Position numbers and translations under genes: made by a program. Below, piece after piece: positions 7,851 through 16,111 of a DNA stretch of 64,000 nucleotides. The notes under the pieces are model-generated. The model did not search any database. It saw nothing but the letters and a program-made list of their open reading frames with translations, and was not told the origin of the DNA. Origin of the DNA: an uncultured Prevotellaceae bacterium. Its GTDB lineage: Bacteria; Bacteroidota; Bacteroidia; Bacteroidales; Muribaculaceae. Within the stretch, counting starts at the first letter, position 1. Every line of letters starts with the position of its first letter. Location of the stretch: NCBI GenBank assembly GCA_900318535.1, contig ONKU01000001.1, positions 186,001-250,000 of the forward strand, given 5' to 3'.

Positions 7851-7889
7851 CAAAAATACATAGAATTCTCGGAATTCTGTGTACATTTG
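7851..7889. promoter_or_regulatory. Palindromic divergent promoter, prfA / sulfatase
   Basis: The minus box TATTTTTG (complement of 7851-7858) serves prfA and the plus box TACATTTG (7882-7889) serves the sulfatase gene. Between them lies AGAATTC-TCG-GAATTCT (7862-7878). About 15 of 19 opposed positions pair around the centre at 7870. The plus box ends 4 bp before ATG 7894, so that mRNA is probably leaderless. A similar sequence occurs at 48475-48513. Confidence 0.6.
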
Positions 7890-7893
7890 TGGC

Positions 7894-9906
7894 ATGAAAC
7901 GCCATCTATCGCTATCTGATTTGCCCATAACGGCATTATTGTGGAACCTGCTGGTCGTCTATTGTGCCTACACGCTGTGCCGCGTCGCTTTCCTGGCGCT
8001 CAACTGGTCGCTGTATGCCGGCACGCTGACTTTTGGCCACACGATGGAACTGTTCGGCGCCGGACTGCTGTTCGACACGCCAGCCATCCTCTACACCAAT
8101 GCCATTATCCTGCTGATGTTCCTGCTGCCGCTGCACTGGAAGGAGCGCGCGGGCTACTATCGTGTGGCGAGGTGGATCTATACCATTGTGAACAGCATCG
8201 CCGTGTACATCAACCTGATGGACTGCGTGTACTTCCCCTTCACGGGCAAGCGCACCACGGCATCGGTGTTCGCTGAGTTCGGCAACGAGAGCACAGGAGA
8301 GATGCTGAAAATCTTCGGCGGGCAGTTCCTGAGCCACTGGTACCTCGTACTGCTGGCCGCACTGGTCACCTGGGCCTTCTGGAAACTCTTCCGTCCCAGT
8401 AGAGACACAAAATCTTGCGTTTCTAAAACGCCCGACGGAGGAGACGCAAAATCTGGCATCTCTACATATTATATTGTTCAAGTATTGTCGCTGCTGGTTG
8501 CCATCCCGTTGTGCATTGGCGCCATACGCGGCGGTTTCACCAAGGCGACACGCCCCATCACCATCAGCAACGCCAACCAGTACGTCAACCGCCCTGCCGA
8601 AACGGGCATCGTGCTGAACACGCCGTTTTCAATCTTCAGGACCTTGAAAAAGACGCCTTTTGTCGTTCCCGACTACATGAGCGACGAGGAGGCGGCAAGG
8701 CTCTATACCCCACTCCACCAGCCCGCCGACAGCGCCGCGTTCACGCCCCGCAACGTGGTGGTGCTGATTCTGGAAAGCTACAGCAAGCAGCACATCGGTT
8801 TTTACAACAAGACCCTGCGCGGCGGCACCTACAAGGGGTTCACGCCCTTCCTGGACTCCCTCATCACCAGCGGCGCGATGACGTTCAGGTACTCCTATGC
8901 CAACGGGCGCAAGAGCATCGAGGGCATGCCGTCGGTGCTGTCGTCGCTGCCCAACTTTGTGGAACCGCTGTTCCTCACACCCGCCTCGCTCAACGCCATG
9001 TCGGGACTGGCCCGCGAATTGGGTGAAAACAAGGGTTATACCACAGCCTTTTTCCACGGAGCACAGAACGGCTCGATGGGATTTCAGGCCTTTGCTCGCG
9101 CCACGGGGTTCCAGCGCTACTATGGTCGCGACGAGTTTAACGCCGACCCCAATTTCCACGGCGACGATGATTTTGACGGCACGTGGGCGATTTGGGACGA
9201 GGAGTTTTTCCAGTTCTTTGCCGAGCAGTTGGGCACGTTGCATGAACCTTTCATGACCGCGCTGTTCAGCGCGTCGTCCCATGATCCGTTTGTCGTGCCC
9301 GAGAAGTACCAGGGACGGTTTCCGCAGGGCGAACGCCCCCTGCAGCAGTGCATCGCCTATACCGACTATGCTTTGAAGCGCTTTTTTGAGGCTGCCAGCA
9401 AGCAGCCGTGGTTCCAGAACACACTGTTTGTCATCACTGCCGACCACGTGAGCCAACAGATCGACCCGTTCTACTGCACCACGCTGGGCAACTACTGCGT
9501 GCCCATCATCCTGTATGCCCCGGGCGACACGTCATTGCACGGTTACGACGAGGAGCGCGTGGTGGAGCAGATCGACATCATGCCCACCGTGCTCACTTAC
9601 CTGCACTACGACAGGCCCTATATCGCATTTGGACAGAACATGCTGGGCGGCAACCCTGATGAGGGTTTTGCCTTGCACTGGCTGCCCGAATCGAGCAGCT
9701 ACGAGTATGTTTGGGGAGATTACGCCCTGCAGTTTGACGGCAAACAGGTCACTGCGGCCTATGCCTTCCGCACCGACTCGACTTTCAGCCACAACGTGCT
9801 GGGCACCATGCCGCCAGCCACGCTTGACCGCATGCAACGCCACATGAAGTCCGTCATCCAGCAATACATGCAACGCATGACCACCGACAACCTCGTCATC
9901 AAATAA
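7894..9906 (+). CDS. LTA synthase-like membrane sulfatase-fold protein
   Basis: A 670-residue inner-membrane protein with an extracytoplasmic alkaline-phosphatase/sulfatase-fold domain (PF00884), related to LtaS-type phosphoglycerol or phosphoethanolamine transferases. Seen: about five hydrophobic segments in residues 1-215, then the catalytic domain with VVVLILESYSKQH (metal-binding Glu), GRKSIEGMPSVLSS (candidate nucleophile Ser where LtaS has Thr), and VITADHVSQ (Asp-His metal ligands) near residue 515. A 67-bp palindromic repeat (8399-8465) adds a stretch around residues 169-191, just before the last hydrophobic segment, without breaking the frame. Start 7894 is chosen over the upstream GTG because the promoter box overlaps the latter. 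The substrate is unknown. Confidence 0.85.
   Translation: MKRHLSLSDLPITALLWNLLVVYCAYTLCRVAFLALNWSLYAGTLTFGHTMELFGAGLLFDTPAILYTNAIILLMFLLPLHWKERAGYYRVARWIYTIVNSIAVYINLMDCVYFPFTGKRTTASVFAEFGNESTGEMLKIFGGQFLSHWYLVLLAALVTWAFWKLFRPSRDTKSCVSKTPDGGDAKSGISTYYIVQVLSLLVAIPLCIGAIRGGFTKATRPITISNANQYVNRPAETGIVLNTPFSIFRTLKKTPFVVPDYMSDEEAARLYTPLHQPADSAAFTPRNVVVLILESYSKQHIGFYNKTLRGGTYKGFTPFLDSLITSGAMTFRYSYANGRKSIEGMPSVLSSLPNFVEPLFLTPASLNAMSGLARELGENKGYTTAFFHGAQNGSMGFQAFARATGFQRYYGRDEFNADPNFHGDDDFDGTWAIWDEEFFQFFAEQLGTLHEPFMTALFSASSHDPFVVPEKYQGRFPQGERPLQQCIAYTDYALKRFFEAASKQPWFQNTLFVITADHVSQQIDPFYCTTLGNYCVPIILYAPGDTSLHGYDEERVVEQIDIMPTVLTYLHYDRPYIAFGQNMLGGNPDEGFALHWLPESSSYEYVWGDYALQFDGKQVTAAYAFRTDSTFSHNVLGTMPPATLDRMQRHMKSVIQQYMQRMTTDNLVIK
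8399..8465. repeat. Palindromic repeat inside sulfatase gene (copy 1)
   Basis: Starts GTAGAGACACAAAATC and ends CATCTCTAC. Its left 25 bases match the intergenic copy at 41071 with one difference. The two arms pair imperfectly (about 19 of 25). It is read through in frame as about 22 codons. Confidence 0.8.
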
Positions 9907-9913
9907 GAGGGCA

Positions 9914-10039
9914 TGTCATAATTCCAGCAAAGAATTATAACCGCCCTGCGGGCGGGAAATTATTCAAATTTCATTTAAACAAATTTGTTTAATTTCCCGT
10001 GCGTAAGCACGGTTACTAAACCATGTCACAATTATGACA
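9914..10039. repeat. 126-bp nested palindromic element
   Basis: The outer arms TGTCATAATT (9914-9923) and AATTATGACA (10030-10039) are exact complements. Inside are CCGCCC-TGC-GGGCGG (9941-9955), GGGAAATTA (9954-9962) opposite TAATTTCCC (9990-9998), and CCGTGC-GTAA-GCACGG (9997-10012). It fills most of the gap between the convergent sulfatase and serine hydrolase genes, so it may also end transcription. Confidence 0.75.
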
Positions 10040-10075
10040 CAGCTTCGTGATTCGTGAAAGCCAACTTGCTGCAGT

Positions 10076-11197
10076 TTACATGAAATAGAAGCCCATGATG
10101 TTATAGACCCGGTTGACCATGGCGAGGCGGTCGATGTCGGGGCGAGTCGAGAAGAAGAGGAAAATGAGGTCACGCTCGGGAATCTTGCCGGCATAAATGG
10201 TGAAACCGCCGTTGTCGCCCAGGTGATAGACGTGGGTGGGCTGGCCTGGAAAGTCCTGCACAAAGAAGCCGTAGCCGTAGCCTGTGTAAGGCTGGTAGCC
10301 ATAGTTGGCATTTTGGGGAATCTGTATCCACGGCTGATAGGCCAGACGTTTGCTGGCGGCAGTCCAGATACGGTTATCACGCAGGGCGTATTCCCAGCGC
10401 AAGAAGTCGTTGATCGAGCAATACAGGGCTCCGTCGGCCTTGGTGGCAAAGAAGCTTTCCTCGCCGTAGTCATATTCCTTCCACATTCCATTATTATCGC
10501 GTTCATAGCCGTGGGCCATGTGGGGAATCTTGCGGTTTGGCTCAAAGTAGCAGCAAGTCTGCATCTCAATCCTGTCGAAGATATTCTTTTGCATATAGGT
10601 CTCGAACGGCATGCCTGTGACCCGTTCCACAATCTGGTAAATAAGCTGGAAAGTGGGATTGATATACTCATACTGCGTGCCCGGCAGGAAATTCAGATGG
10701 TCGAGCGTCTTCATATAGCCTACCGATTCGACATCAGTGCTGTAGAGGACAAAATTGCGGTCATCGCGCGAGCGAGCGTCGGGGATGCCCGAGGTATGGC
10801 TTAGAATGTGGTGTAGCGTAATATCCTTGAAGAACGGCGCCTTGAACTCGGGGAAGAACTTCGACAGCGGGTCGTTGAGCGAAATCTTGCCCTCCTCGAC
10901 AAGCTGCAACAGCGCCACAGCCGAGAACTGCTTCGAGACCGATGCAATGCAGAAGTTGGTCTCTAAGGTCACCGGCTCCTTGGTCTCCATGTCAGCGACG
11001 CCAAAACAGCGGCTGTACAGGGTGTCCTTGCCCTGCAGGATAATCACAGCAGCCCCAGGCTCATTGGGATTGTTATACACCGCACCGAAGACGTCATCGA
11101 TGCGCTTGGCCAATATTTCATTTATCATGTTTTGTGCCATGACTGAGACGGCAAAAGCCATCATCACCGAAATCATTAGTATTGTCTTTTTCATCAT
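10076..11197 (-). CDS. Exported beta-lactamase-fold serine hydrolase
   Basis: A 373-residue secreted or periplasmic serine hydrolase of the class C beta-lactamase/esterase family (PF00144). Seen: a signal peptide ending near AVSVMAQ, the nucleophile motif S86-V-S-K89 (CIASVSKQF), the Tyr motif in YEYINP, and ILSHTSGIPD, typical of this family. The C-terminal half keeps the fold (GYGFFVQDF, YHLGDNGGF). The substrate cannot be told: these proteins act on peptides or small esters and most are not true beta-lactamases. The start has two adjacent ATGs; the promoter box at 11203-11210 sits 5 bp before the first, so the message is probably leaderless. Confidence 0.9.
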   Translation of the reverse strand: MMKKTILMISVMMAFAVSVMAQNMINEILAKRIDDVFGAVYNNPNEPGAAVIILQGKDTLYSRCFGVADMETKEPVTLETNFCIASVSKQFSAVALLQLVEEGKISLNDPLSKFFPEFKAPFFKDITLHHILSHTSGIPDARSRDDRNFVLYSTDVESVGYMKTLDHLNFLPGTQYEYINPTFQLIYQIVERVTGMPFETYMQKNIFDRIEMQTCCYFEPNRKIPHMAHGYERDNNGMWKEYDYGEESFFATKADGALYCSINDFLRWEYALRDNRIWTAASKRLAYQPWIQIPQNANYGYQPYTGYGYGFFVQDFPGQPTHVYHLGDNGGFTIYAGKIPERDLIFLFFSTRPDIDRLAMVNRVYNIMGFYFM

Positions 11198-11202
11198 GGG
11201 GG

Positions 11203-11210
11203 CAAAATTA
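11203..11210 (-). promoter_or_regulatory. Promoter box of serine hydrolase gene
   Basis: TAATTTTG on the minus strand, ending 5 bp before the ATG at 11197. Confidence 0.55.
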
Positions 11211-11289
11211 GTAAAAAGTTGTTAGTTGATAGCTCTTAGTTATTAGTTTTTGGTATTTTTCACTTCGTGCAAGATAGGCCGCGCCTCGA

Positions 11290-11345
11290 CAATGGCAAGA
11301 AAAAAATGTTTTTATTGCCATTGTGCTCGGCTTGCACTACCTTTG
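11290..11345 (+). promoter_or_regulatory. Promoter with hairpin operator, GH92 operon
   Basis: The -7 box TACCTTTG (11338-11345) lies 20 bp after TTG (11315-11317). That TTG is part of an inverted repeat: CAATGGCAA (11290-11298) opposite TTGCCATTG (11315-11323), with facing A and T runs inside. The overlap of the -33 element with the repeat suggests a regulator site or a structured region that controls access. The ATG is at 11376. Confidence 0.6.
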
Positions 11346-11375
11346 CAATCGTAAAATCATCAAAAGAACGACCAT

Positions 11376-13544
11376 ATGAGAATTTGGATACTGACAATTA
11401 TAGCAGCTGTGGGTTGCATCACGGCATGGGCCGGCGAGGATAATTACACGCAGTGGGTCAACCCCAGGATTGGCACCGGCGGGCACGGACACGTGTTCAT
11501 GGGGGCCAATGTGCCGTTCGGCTACGTGCAGTTGGGTCCTACCGAGCACACGCGCGGCTGGGACTGGTGTTCAGGCTACCATGAGAGCGACTCGGTGCTC
11601 ATCGGTTTCGGCCACCAGCACCTGAGCGGCACCGGCATCGGTGACCTGGGCGACGTGGCTTTGCTGCCCGTTCCCGACCGCGACAAGCGGGAAATCATCT
11701 TCAGACACAGCGACGAGACCGTACGCCCCGGCTATTATGCCATCACGCTGCGCAATGCAGGCAAGCCCTATGTCAACGTGGAGCTTACTGCCACCCAGCG
11801 CACGGGCATGCACCGCTACACCTTCGCTGCCTCGCAAGCGACCTGCCAACTGCTGCTGGATTTGGGGCAGGGAACCGGATGGGATACGCCCAAGCAGATG
11901 AAGATGAAGCAGTTGTCGCCCCGCATGATTGCCGGCTACCGGCACTCGTCAGGCTGGGCACGGGCCCAAAAGGATTTCTTCGCCATGGAGTTCTCACAGG
12001 ATGTGAAGCTGGAGAAACTCAATGGTGATACGATAGGTGTGATCACTACCCCCAACAACGGCACTCCGCTGCTTGTCAAGACCGGCATGTCGGCGGTAAG
12101 CATCGAGAACGCCATCGGCAACCTGATGACCGAGAATCCCGGGTGGGAATTCTACGATATCGTGGCTGCGGCCGACAAGGCTTGGAACGCCGAGTTGAGC
12201 AAAATCAACATCTCGACGAGTAACCAGGATGTCAAAACGGTGTTTTATACCGCCTTGTTCCACACGATGGTGGCACCGTCGGTGTTCAGTGACGTGTGCG
12301 GCGAGTACCGCGGTGCCGACGGCGAGGTGCATGAGGGCGATTTCACCAACTACACCACGCTGTCGCTGTGGGATACTTACCGCGCCGCCCACCCCTTGCA
12401 GACGCTTATCCACCGCGAGAAGCAGCGGGATATCGCCCAGACATTCCTGCACATCTTTGAACAACAGGGCAAGCTGCCCGTGTGGCACCTGATGGGCAAC
12501 GAGACCGACTGCATGGTGGGCAACCCCGGTGTACCCGTGTTGGCCGACCTGGTGTTGAAGGGCTTTGATGTGGACCCACAGGCAGCCTTGAAGGCTATGA
12601 CCACGAGCGCGATGCTTGACGAGCGCTCGATGGGGTTGTTGAAGCAATACGGCTACATCCCCTACGACCTGGAACCCGACAAGGAGACCGTGGCGCGCGG
12701 ACTGGAATATGCCCTTGCCGACTGGTGTATCGCCCAAGTAGCCAAAATCGCCGGTGACCAAGAGAATTACAGCTATTTCAACGAGCGCAGCAAATCCTAC
12801 CGCCATTACTTCGACAAGCAGACGCGCTTCATGCGGGGCAAGGACAGTAAAGGCCATTTCCGCGACATCAAGGAATTTGACCCGCTCTCGACCAAGCACC
12901 GTAACGACGACTACTGCGAGGGCAATGCCTGGCAGTACACCTGGCTCGTGCCGCACGACGTGCACGGTCTGGCATCACTGTTCGGCAGCGAAAAAGCCTT
13001 TACCGAGAAACTCGACTCGTTGTTCATCGTCGAGGGTGACTTGGGTGAGGATGCATCGCCCGACGTGAGCGGCCTCATCGGCCAGTATGCCCACGGCAAC
13101 GAGCCTAGCCACCACATCATCTACATGTACAACTACGTGGGACAGCCCTGGAAGGCGGCACCCCTCATCCGCCAAGTGCTGCGTGAGCAGTACCGCAACG
13201 ACCTGGACGGCCTGAGCGGCAACGAGGACGTGGGCCAGATGTCGGCCTGGTATGTGCTCTCGTCCATCGGCCTGTATCAAGAGGAGCCCGCAGGCGGCAA
13301 GTACATCATCGGTTCGCCGTTGTTCAACGAGGCGAGCATCAACGTCGGTAACGGCAAAACGTTTACCGTCAAGGCACTGAACAACAGCGACGAAAACATG
13401 TACGTGCAAAGCGCCAAGCTCAACGGCAAGCATTACGACAAGAGTTACATCGACTACCGCGACATCATCGCCGGCGGCATCCTCGAACTCACAATGGGCC
13501 CCAAGCCCAGCAAATGGGGAAGCGGTAAAAAAGCCAGGCCCTAG
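11376..13544 (+). CDS. GH92 family alpha-mannosidase (first of pair)
   Basis: A 722-residue exported glycoside hydrolase of family GH92, Ca2+-dependent exo-alpha-mannosidases that trim high-mannose N-glycans. Seen: a signal peptide ending near TAWAGED, the N-terminal beta-sandwich (NPRIGTGGHGHVF, GYVQLGPTEHTRGWDW), then the (alpha/alpha)6 catalytic domain with LSLWDTYRAAHP, GNETDCMVGNPG, EGNAWQYTW and NEDVGQMSAWYV, the last holding the acidic residues expected for catalysis. It is followed 63 bp later by a second GH92 gene, so they probably share a transcript. No SusC/SusD pair is in the window. Exact linkage specificity cannot be inferred. Confidence 0.95.
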   Translation: MRIWILTIIAAVGCITAWAGEDNYTQWVNPRIGTGGHGHVFMGANVPFGYVQLGPTEHTRGWDWCSGYHESDSVLIGFGHQHLSGTGIGDLGDVALLPVPDRDKREIIFRHSDETVRPGYYAITLRNAGKPYVNVELTATQRTGMHRYTFAASQATCQLLLDLGQGTGWDTPKQMKMKQLSPRMIAGYRHSSGWARAQKDFFAMEFSQDVKLEKLNGDTIGVITTPNNGTPLLVKTGMSAVSIENAIGNLMTENPGWEFYDIVAAADKAWNAELSKINISTSNQDVKTVFYTALFHTMVAPSVFSDVCGEYRGADGEVHEGDFTNYTTLSLWDTYRAAHPLQTLIHREKQRDIAQTFLHIFEQQGKLPVWHLMGNETDCMVGNPGVPVLADLVLKGFDVDPQAALKAMTTSAMLDERSMGLLKQYGYIPYDLEPDKETVARGLEYALADWCIAQVAKIAGDQENYSYFNERSKSYRHYFDKQTRFMRGKDSKGHFRDIKEFDPLSTKHRNDDYCEGNAWQYTWLVPHDVHGLASLFGSEKAFTEKLDSLFIVEGDLGEDASPDVSGLIGQYAHGNEPSHHIIYMYNYVGQPWKAAPLIRQVLREQYRNDLDGLSGNEDVGQMSAWYVLSSIGLYQEEPAGGKYIIGSPLFNEASINVGNGKTFTVKALNNSDENMYVQSAKLNGKHYDKSYIDYRDIIAGGILELTMGPKPSKWGSGKKARP

Positions 13545-13607
13545 CGCCACATCTAAGCCAATGGCTAGCAATACATCGACACCCAATCACTACAAACATC
13601 GAACCGA

Positions 13608-15875
13608 ATGAGAAAACTACTCTTGATATTGGCCTTAACGACCTGGAGTCTTGCTGCACTTGCAGCTAGCCTGGAGCCGGTTGATTACGTGAGCACGCTG
13701 GTGGGGACGCAATCGAGTTTCCAACTGTCTACGGGTAACACTTACCCCGCCATCGCCATGCCCTGGGGCATGAACTTTTGGGTGCCTCAGACAGGCAAGA
13801 TGGGTGACGGATGGCAATACACCTATGACGCGCATAAGATACGCGGCTTCAAGCAGACGCACCAACCCAGCCCGTGGATCAACGACTACGGCCAGTTCTC
13901 GCTGATGCCGACGGTGGGAGAACCCGTATGGGACGAGAACGAGCGCGCCAGTTGGTTCTCGCACAAGGCTGAAACGGCAACTCCCTATTACTACAAGGTC
14001 TATCTTGCCGACTATGACGTAATTGCCGAGGTCGCGCCCACCGAGCGCGCCGCCATCCTGCGGTTCACCTTCCCCGAGACCGACCAGGCCAACGTCGTCA
14101 TAGACGCTTTTGATAAGGGCTCCGTCGTCAGGATTGACCCCGAGAGGCATGTCGTATATGGGTACTCGACCCGGAATAGCGGCGGTGTGCCCGAGGGCTT
14201 CAAGAACTACTTTGTCATTCAGTTTGACAAGCCATTCTCATCGTTCAGCGTTGTTGAAGACAGTATCATTCGCAAGGGCGAAAAGGACATCGGCTGCAAC
14301 CATGCCGGAGCCATCGTGACGTTTAAGGCCCGCCGTGGCGAGCAGGTCAATGCACGCGTCGCCTCATCGTTCATCAGCCATGACCAAGCCCTGGTCAACT
14401 TGCGGGAATTGGGCAGTGATGACCTGGAAACCGTCAAGGCCAAAGGACGCCAGCGCTGGAATGAGGTGCTTGGCCGCATCATGGTCAAGGAAGATGACAT
14501 CGACCACCTGCGCACGTTCTACTCTTGCCTGTACCGCTCGGTGCTGTTTCCCCGCAGTTTCTATGAAATCGACGCCAACGGGAATCCCGTTCACTATAGC
14601 CCATACAACGGCCAGGTGCTGCCGGGGCGCCTGTTCACCGATACGGGCTTTTGGGACACCTTCCGCGCCCTGATGCCGTTTGTCGACCTGATGTACCCGT
14701 CGATGGGCTCGTGGATGCAGGAGGGACTGGTGAACACCTGGCTCGAGAGCGGCTTTCTGCCCGAATGGGCGAGCCCGGGACACCGCAACTGCATGGTGGG
14801 CAACAACAGTGCCTCGGTGGTTGCCGACGCCTACCTCAAAGGCCTGCGCGGCTATGATATTAACCAATTGTGGGATGCCCTCATGCATGGCATTGGTGCT
14901 GTTCACCCCGAAGTGAATTCAACGGGCCGGTTGGGTTACGAGTACTACAATGATTTGGGTTATATCCCCTGTGATGTGGGCATCAACGAGAGCGTAGCCA
15001 GGACGCTGGAATACGCCTATGACGACTGGTGCATCTACCGTCTGGGCAAAGCATTAGGCAAACCTGAAGACGAGATTGAGGTTTTCGCCGAACGCGCGAT
15101 GTATTATCGCAACGTGTTTGATTCTGTAACCAAACTGATGCGGGGTCGCCTCTCTGACGAAAGCTTCCAGACGCCCTTCAGCCCATTGAAATGGGGCGGC
15201 GCATTCACCGAGGGCAACAGCTGGCACTACACATGGAGCGTCTTCCACGACCCGCAGGGCCTCATTGACCTGATGGGCGGGAAAGACATTTTCTGCCAGA
15301 TGCTCGATTCAGTTTTTGCCGTGCCGCCTGTATTTGATGATAGTTATTACGGCTACACCATCCACGAGATACGCGAGATGCAGATCATGAACATGGGCAA
15401 CTACGCCCACGGCAACCAGCCCATCCAGCACATGATTTACCTCTACAACTACGCTGGACAGCCGTGGAAAGCGCAATATTGGGTCACCCAGGTCATGGAC
15501 CACCTGTACAGCGCTGCCCCCGACGGCTACTGCGGTGATGAGGACAACGGGCAGACCTCGGCATGGTATGTGTTCTCGGCACTGGGATTCTACCCCGTGT
15601 GTCCCGGCAGCAACCAGTATGTGATTGGGGCTCCATATCTGGATAAGGTCACCCTTAACCTCGAGAACGGCAAGCAAGTGACCATCACCCGCGAGGGCGA
15701 GGGCTGCTACATCCAATCGATGACCATCGACGGAAAGCCATACACGAATAATTATCTGGAACATAGCCGCTTGATGCAAGGTTGCGACATTCGGGTCGTT
15801 ATGGGAGACAAGCCCAACAAGCAACGCGGCATCTCCACGGCTGACCGGCCCTACTCTTTCTCCGCCAGCAAATAA
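13608..15875 (+). CDS. GH92 family alpha-mannosidase (second of pair)
   Basis: A 755-residue exported GH92 enzyme, distinct from its neighbour (longer, and with GSNQYVIGAPYL where the first has a shorter loop), so the two likely differ in linkage or glycan position. Seen: a signal peptide ending near SLAALAAS, NTYPAIAMPWGMNFW near the N-terminus, TGFWDTFRALMP, HRNCMVGNNSA, EGNSWHYTWSV, and the acidic motif in GDEDNGQTSAWYV. The start is supported by the signal peptide. It is predicted to act in the periplasm or at the surface. No clear terminator follows. Confidence 0.95.
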   Translation: MRKLLLILALTTWSLAALAASLEPVDYVSTLVGTQSSFQLSTGNTYPAIAMPWGMNFWVPQTGKMGDGWQYTYDAHKIRGFKQTHQPSPWINDYGQFSLMPTVGEPVWDENERASWFSHKAETATPYYYKVYLADYDVIAEVAPTERAAILRFTFPETDQANVVIDAFDKGSVVRIDPERHVVYGYSTRNSGGVPEGFKNYFVIQFDKPFSSFSVVEDSIIRKGEKDIGCNHAGAIVTFKARRGEQVNARVASSFISHDQALVNLRELGSDDLETVKAKGRQRWNEVLGRIMVKEDDIDHLRTFYSCLYRSVLFPRSFYEIDANGNPVHYSPYNGQVLPGRLFTDTGFWDTFRALMPFVDLMYPSMGSWMQEGLVNTWLESGFLPEWASPGHRNCMVGNNSASVVADAYLKGLRGYDINQLWDALMHGIGAVHPEVNSTGRLGYEYYNDLGYIPCDVGINESVARTLEYAYDDWCIYRLGKALGKPEDEIEVFAERAMYYRNVFDSVTKLMRGRLSDESFQTPFSPLKWGGAFTEGNSWHYTWSVFHDPQGLIDLMGGKDIFCQMLDSVFAVPPVFDDSYYGYTIHEIREMQIMNMGNYAHGNQPIQHMIYLYNYAGQPWKAQYWVTQVMDHLYSAAPDGYCGDEDNGQTSAWYVFSALGFYPVCPGSNQYVIGAPYLDKVTLNLENGKQVTITREGEGCYIQSMTIDGKPYTNNYLEHSRLMQGCDIRVVMGDKPNKQRGISTADRPYSFSASK

Positions 15876-16111
15876 AGGCAAACTACAACCCACTAAAAAT
15901 AAGAGCCGCGACGCTCACGCGCCACGGAACTTATTGCAAATAACATTTCTCCAAATTTATTAACTTTTAATATAGAATTGATCTAAAAGCTGGAAAAGCC
16001 TATTAGTTGTTAATGTCAATCTCAAATGTCAATCATTTGACACCGCAAATATACAATCATTTTGCCAAACAACAAAAAAACAACGGTTTTTTTTCAATTT
16101 ATTCAGCGAAA
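15876..16111. other. Gap between convergent GH92 and CMD-cupin genes
   Basis: No gene. It holds a hairpin TGTCAA-TCAT-TTGACA (16027-16042) and, beside it, a minus-strand box TATATTTG (complement of 16046-16053) pointing into the GH92 3' end. A T-rich tract next to the CMD-cupin stop may help terminate one of the two transcripts. Nothing else recognised. Confidence 0.4.

Noticed and set aside
10076-11197. Antibiotic-resistance beta-lactamase
   Set aside because: Only the general serine-hydrolase motifs are present; the family is mostly esterases and peptidases and nothing shows drug resistance.
16046-16053. Promoter for the CMD-cupin gene
   Set aside because: The box is downstream of that gene and faces away from it; the operon starts from the far side at 21093.
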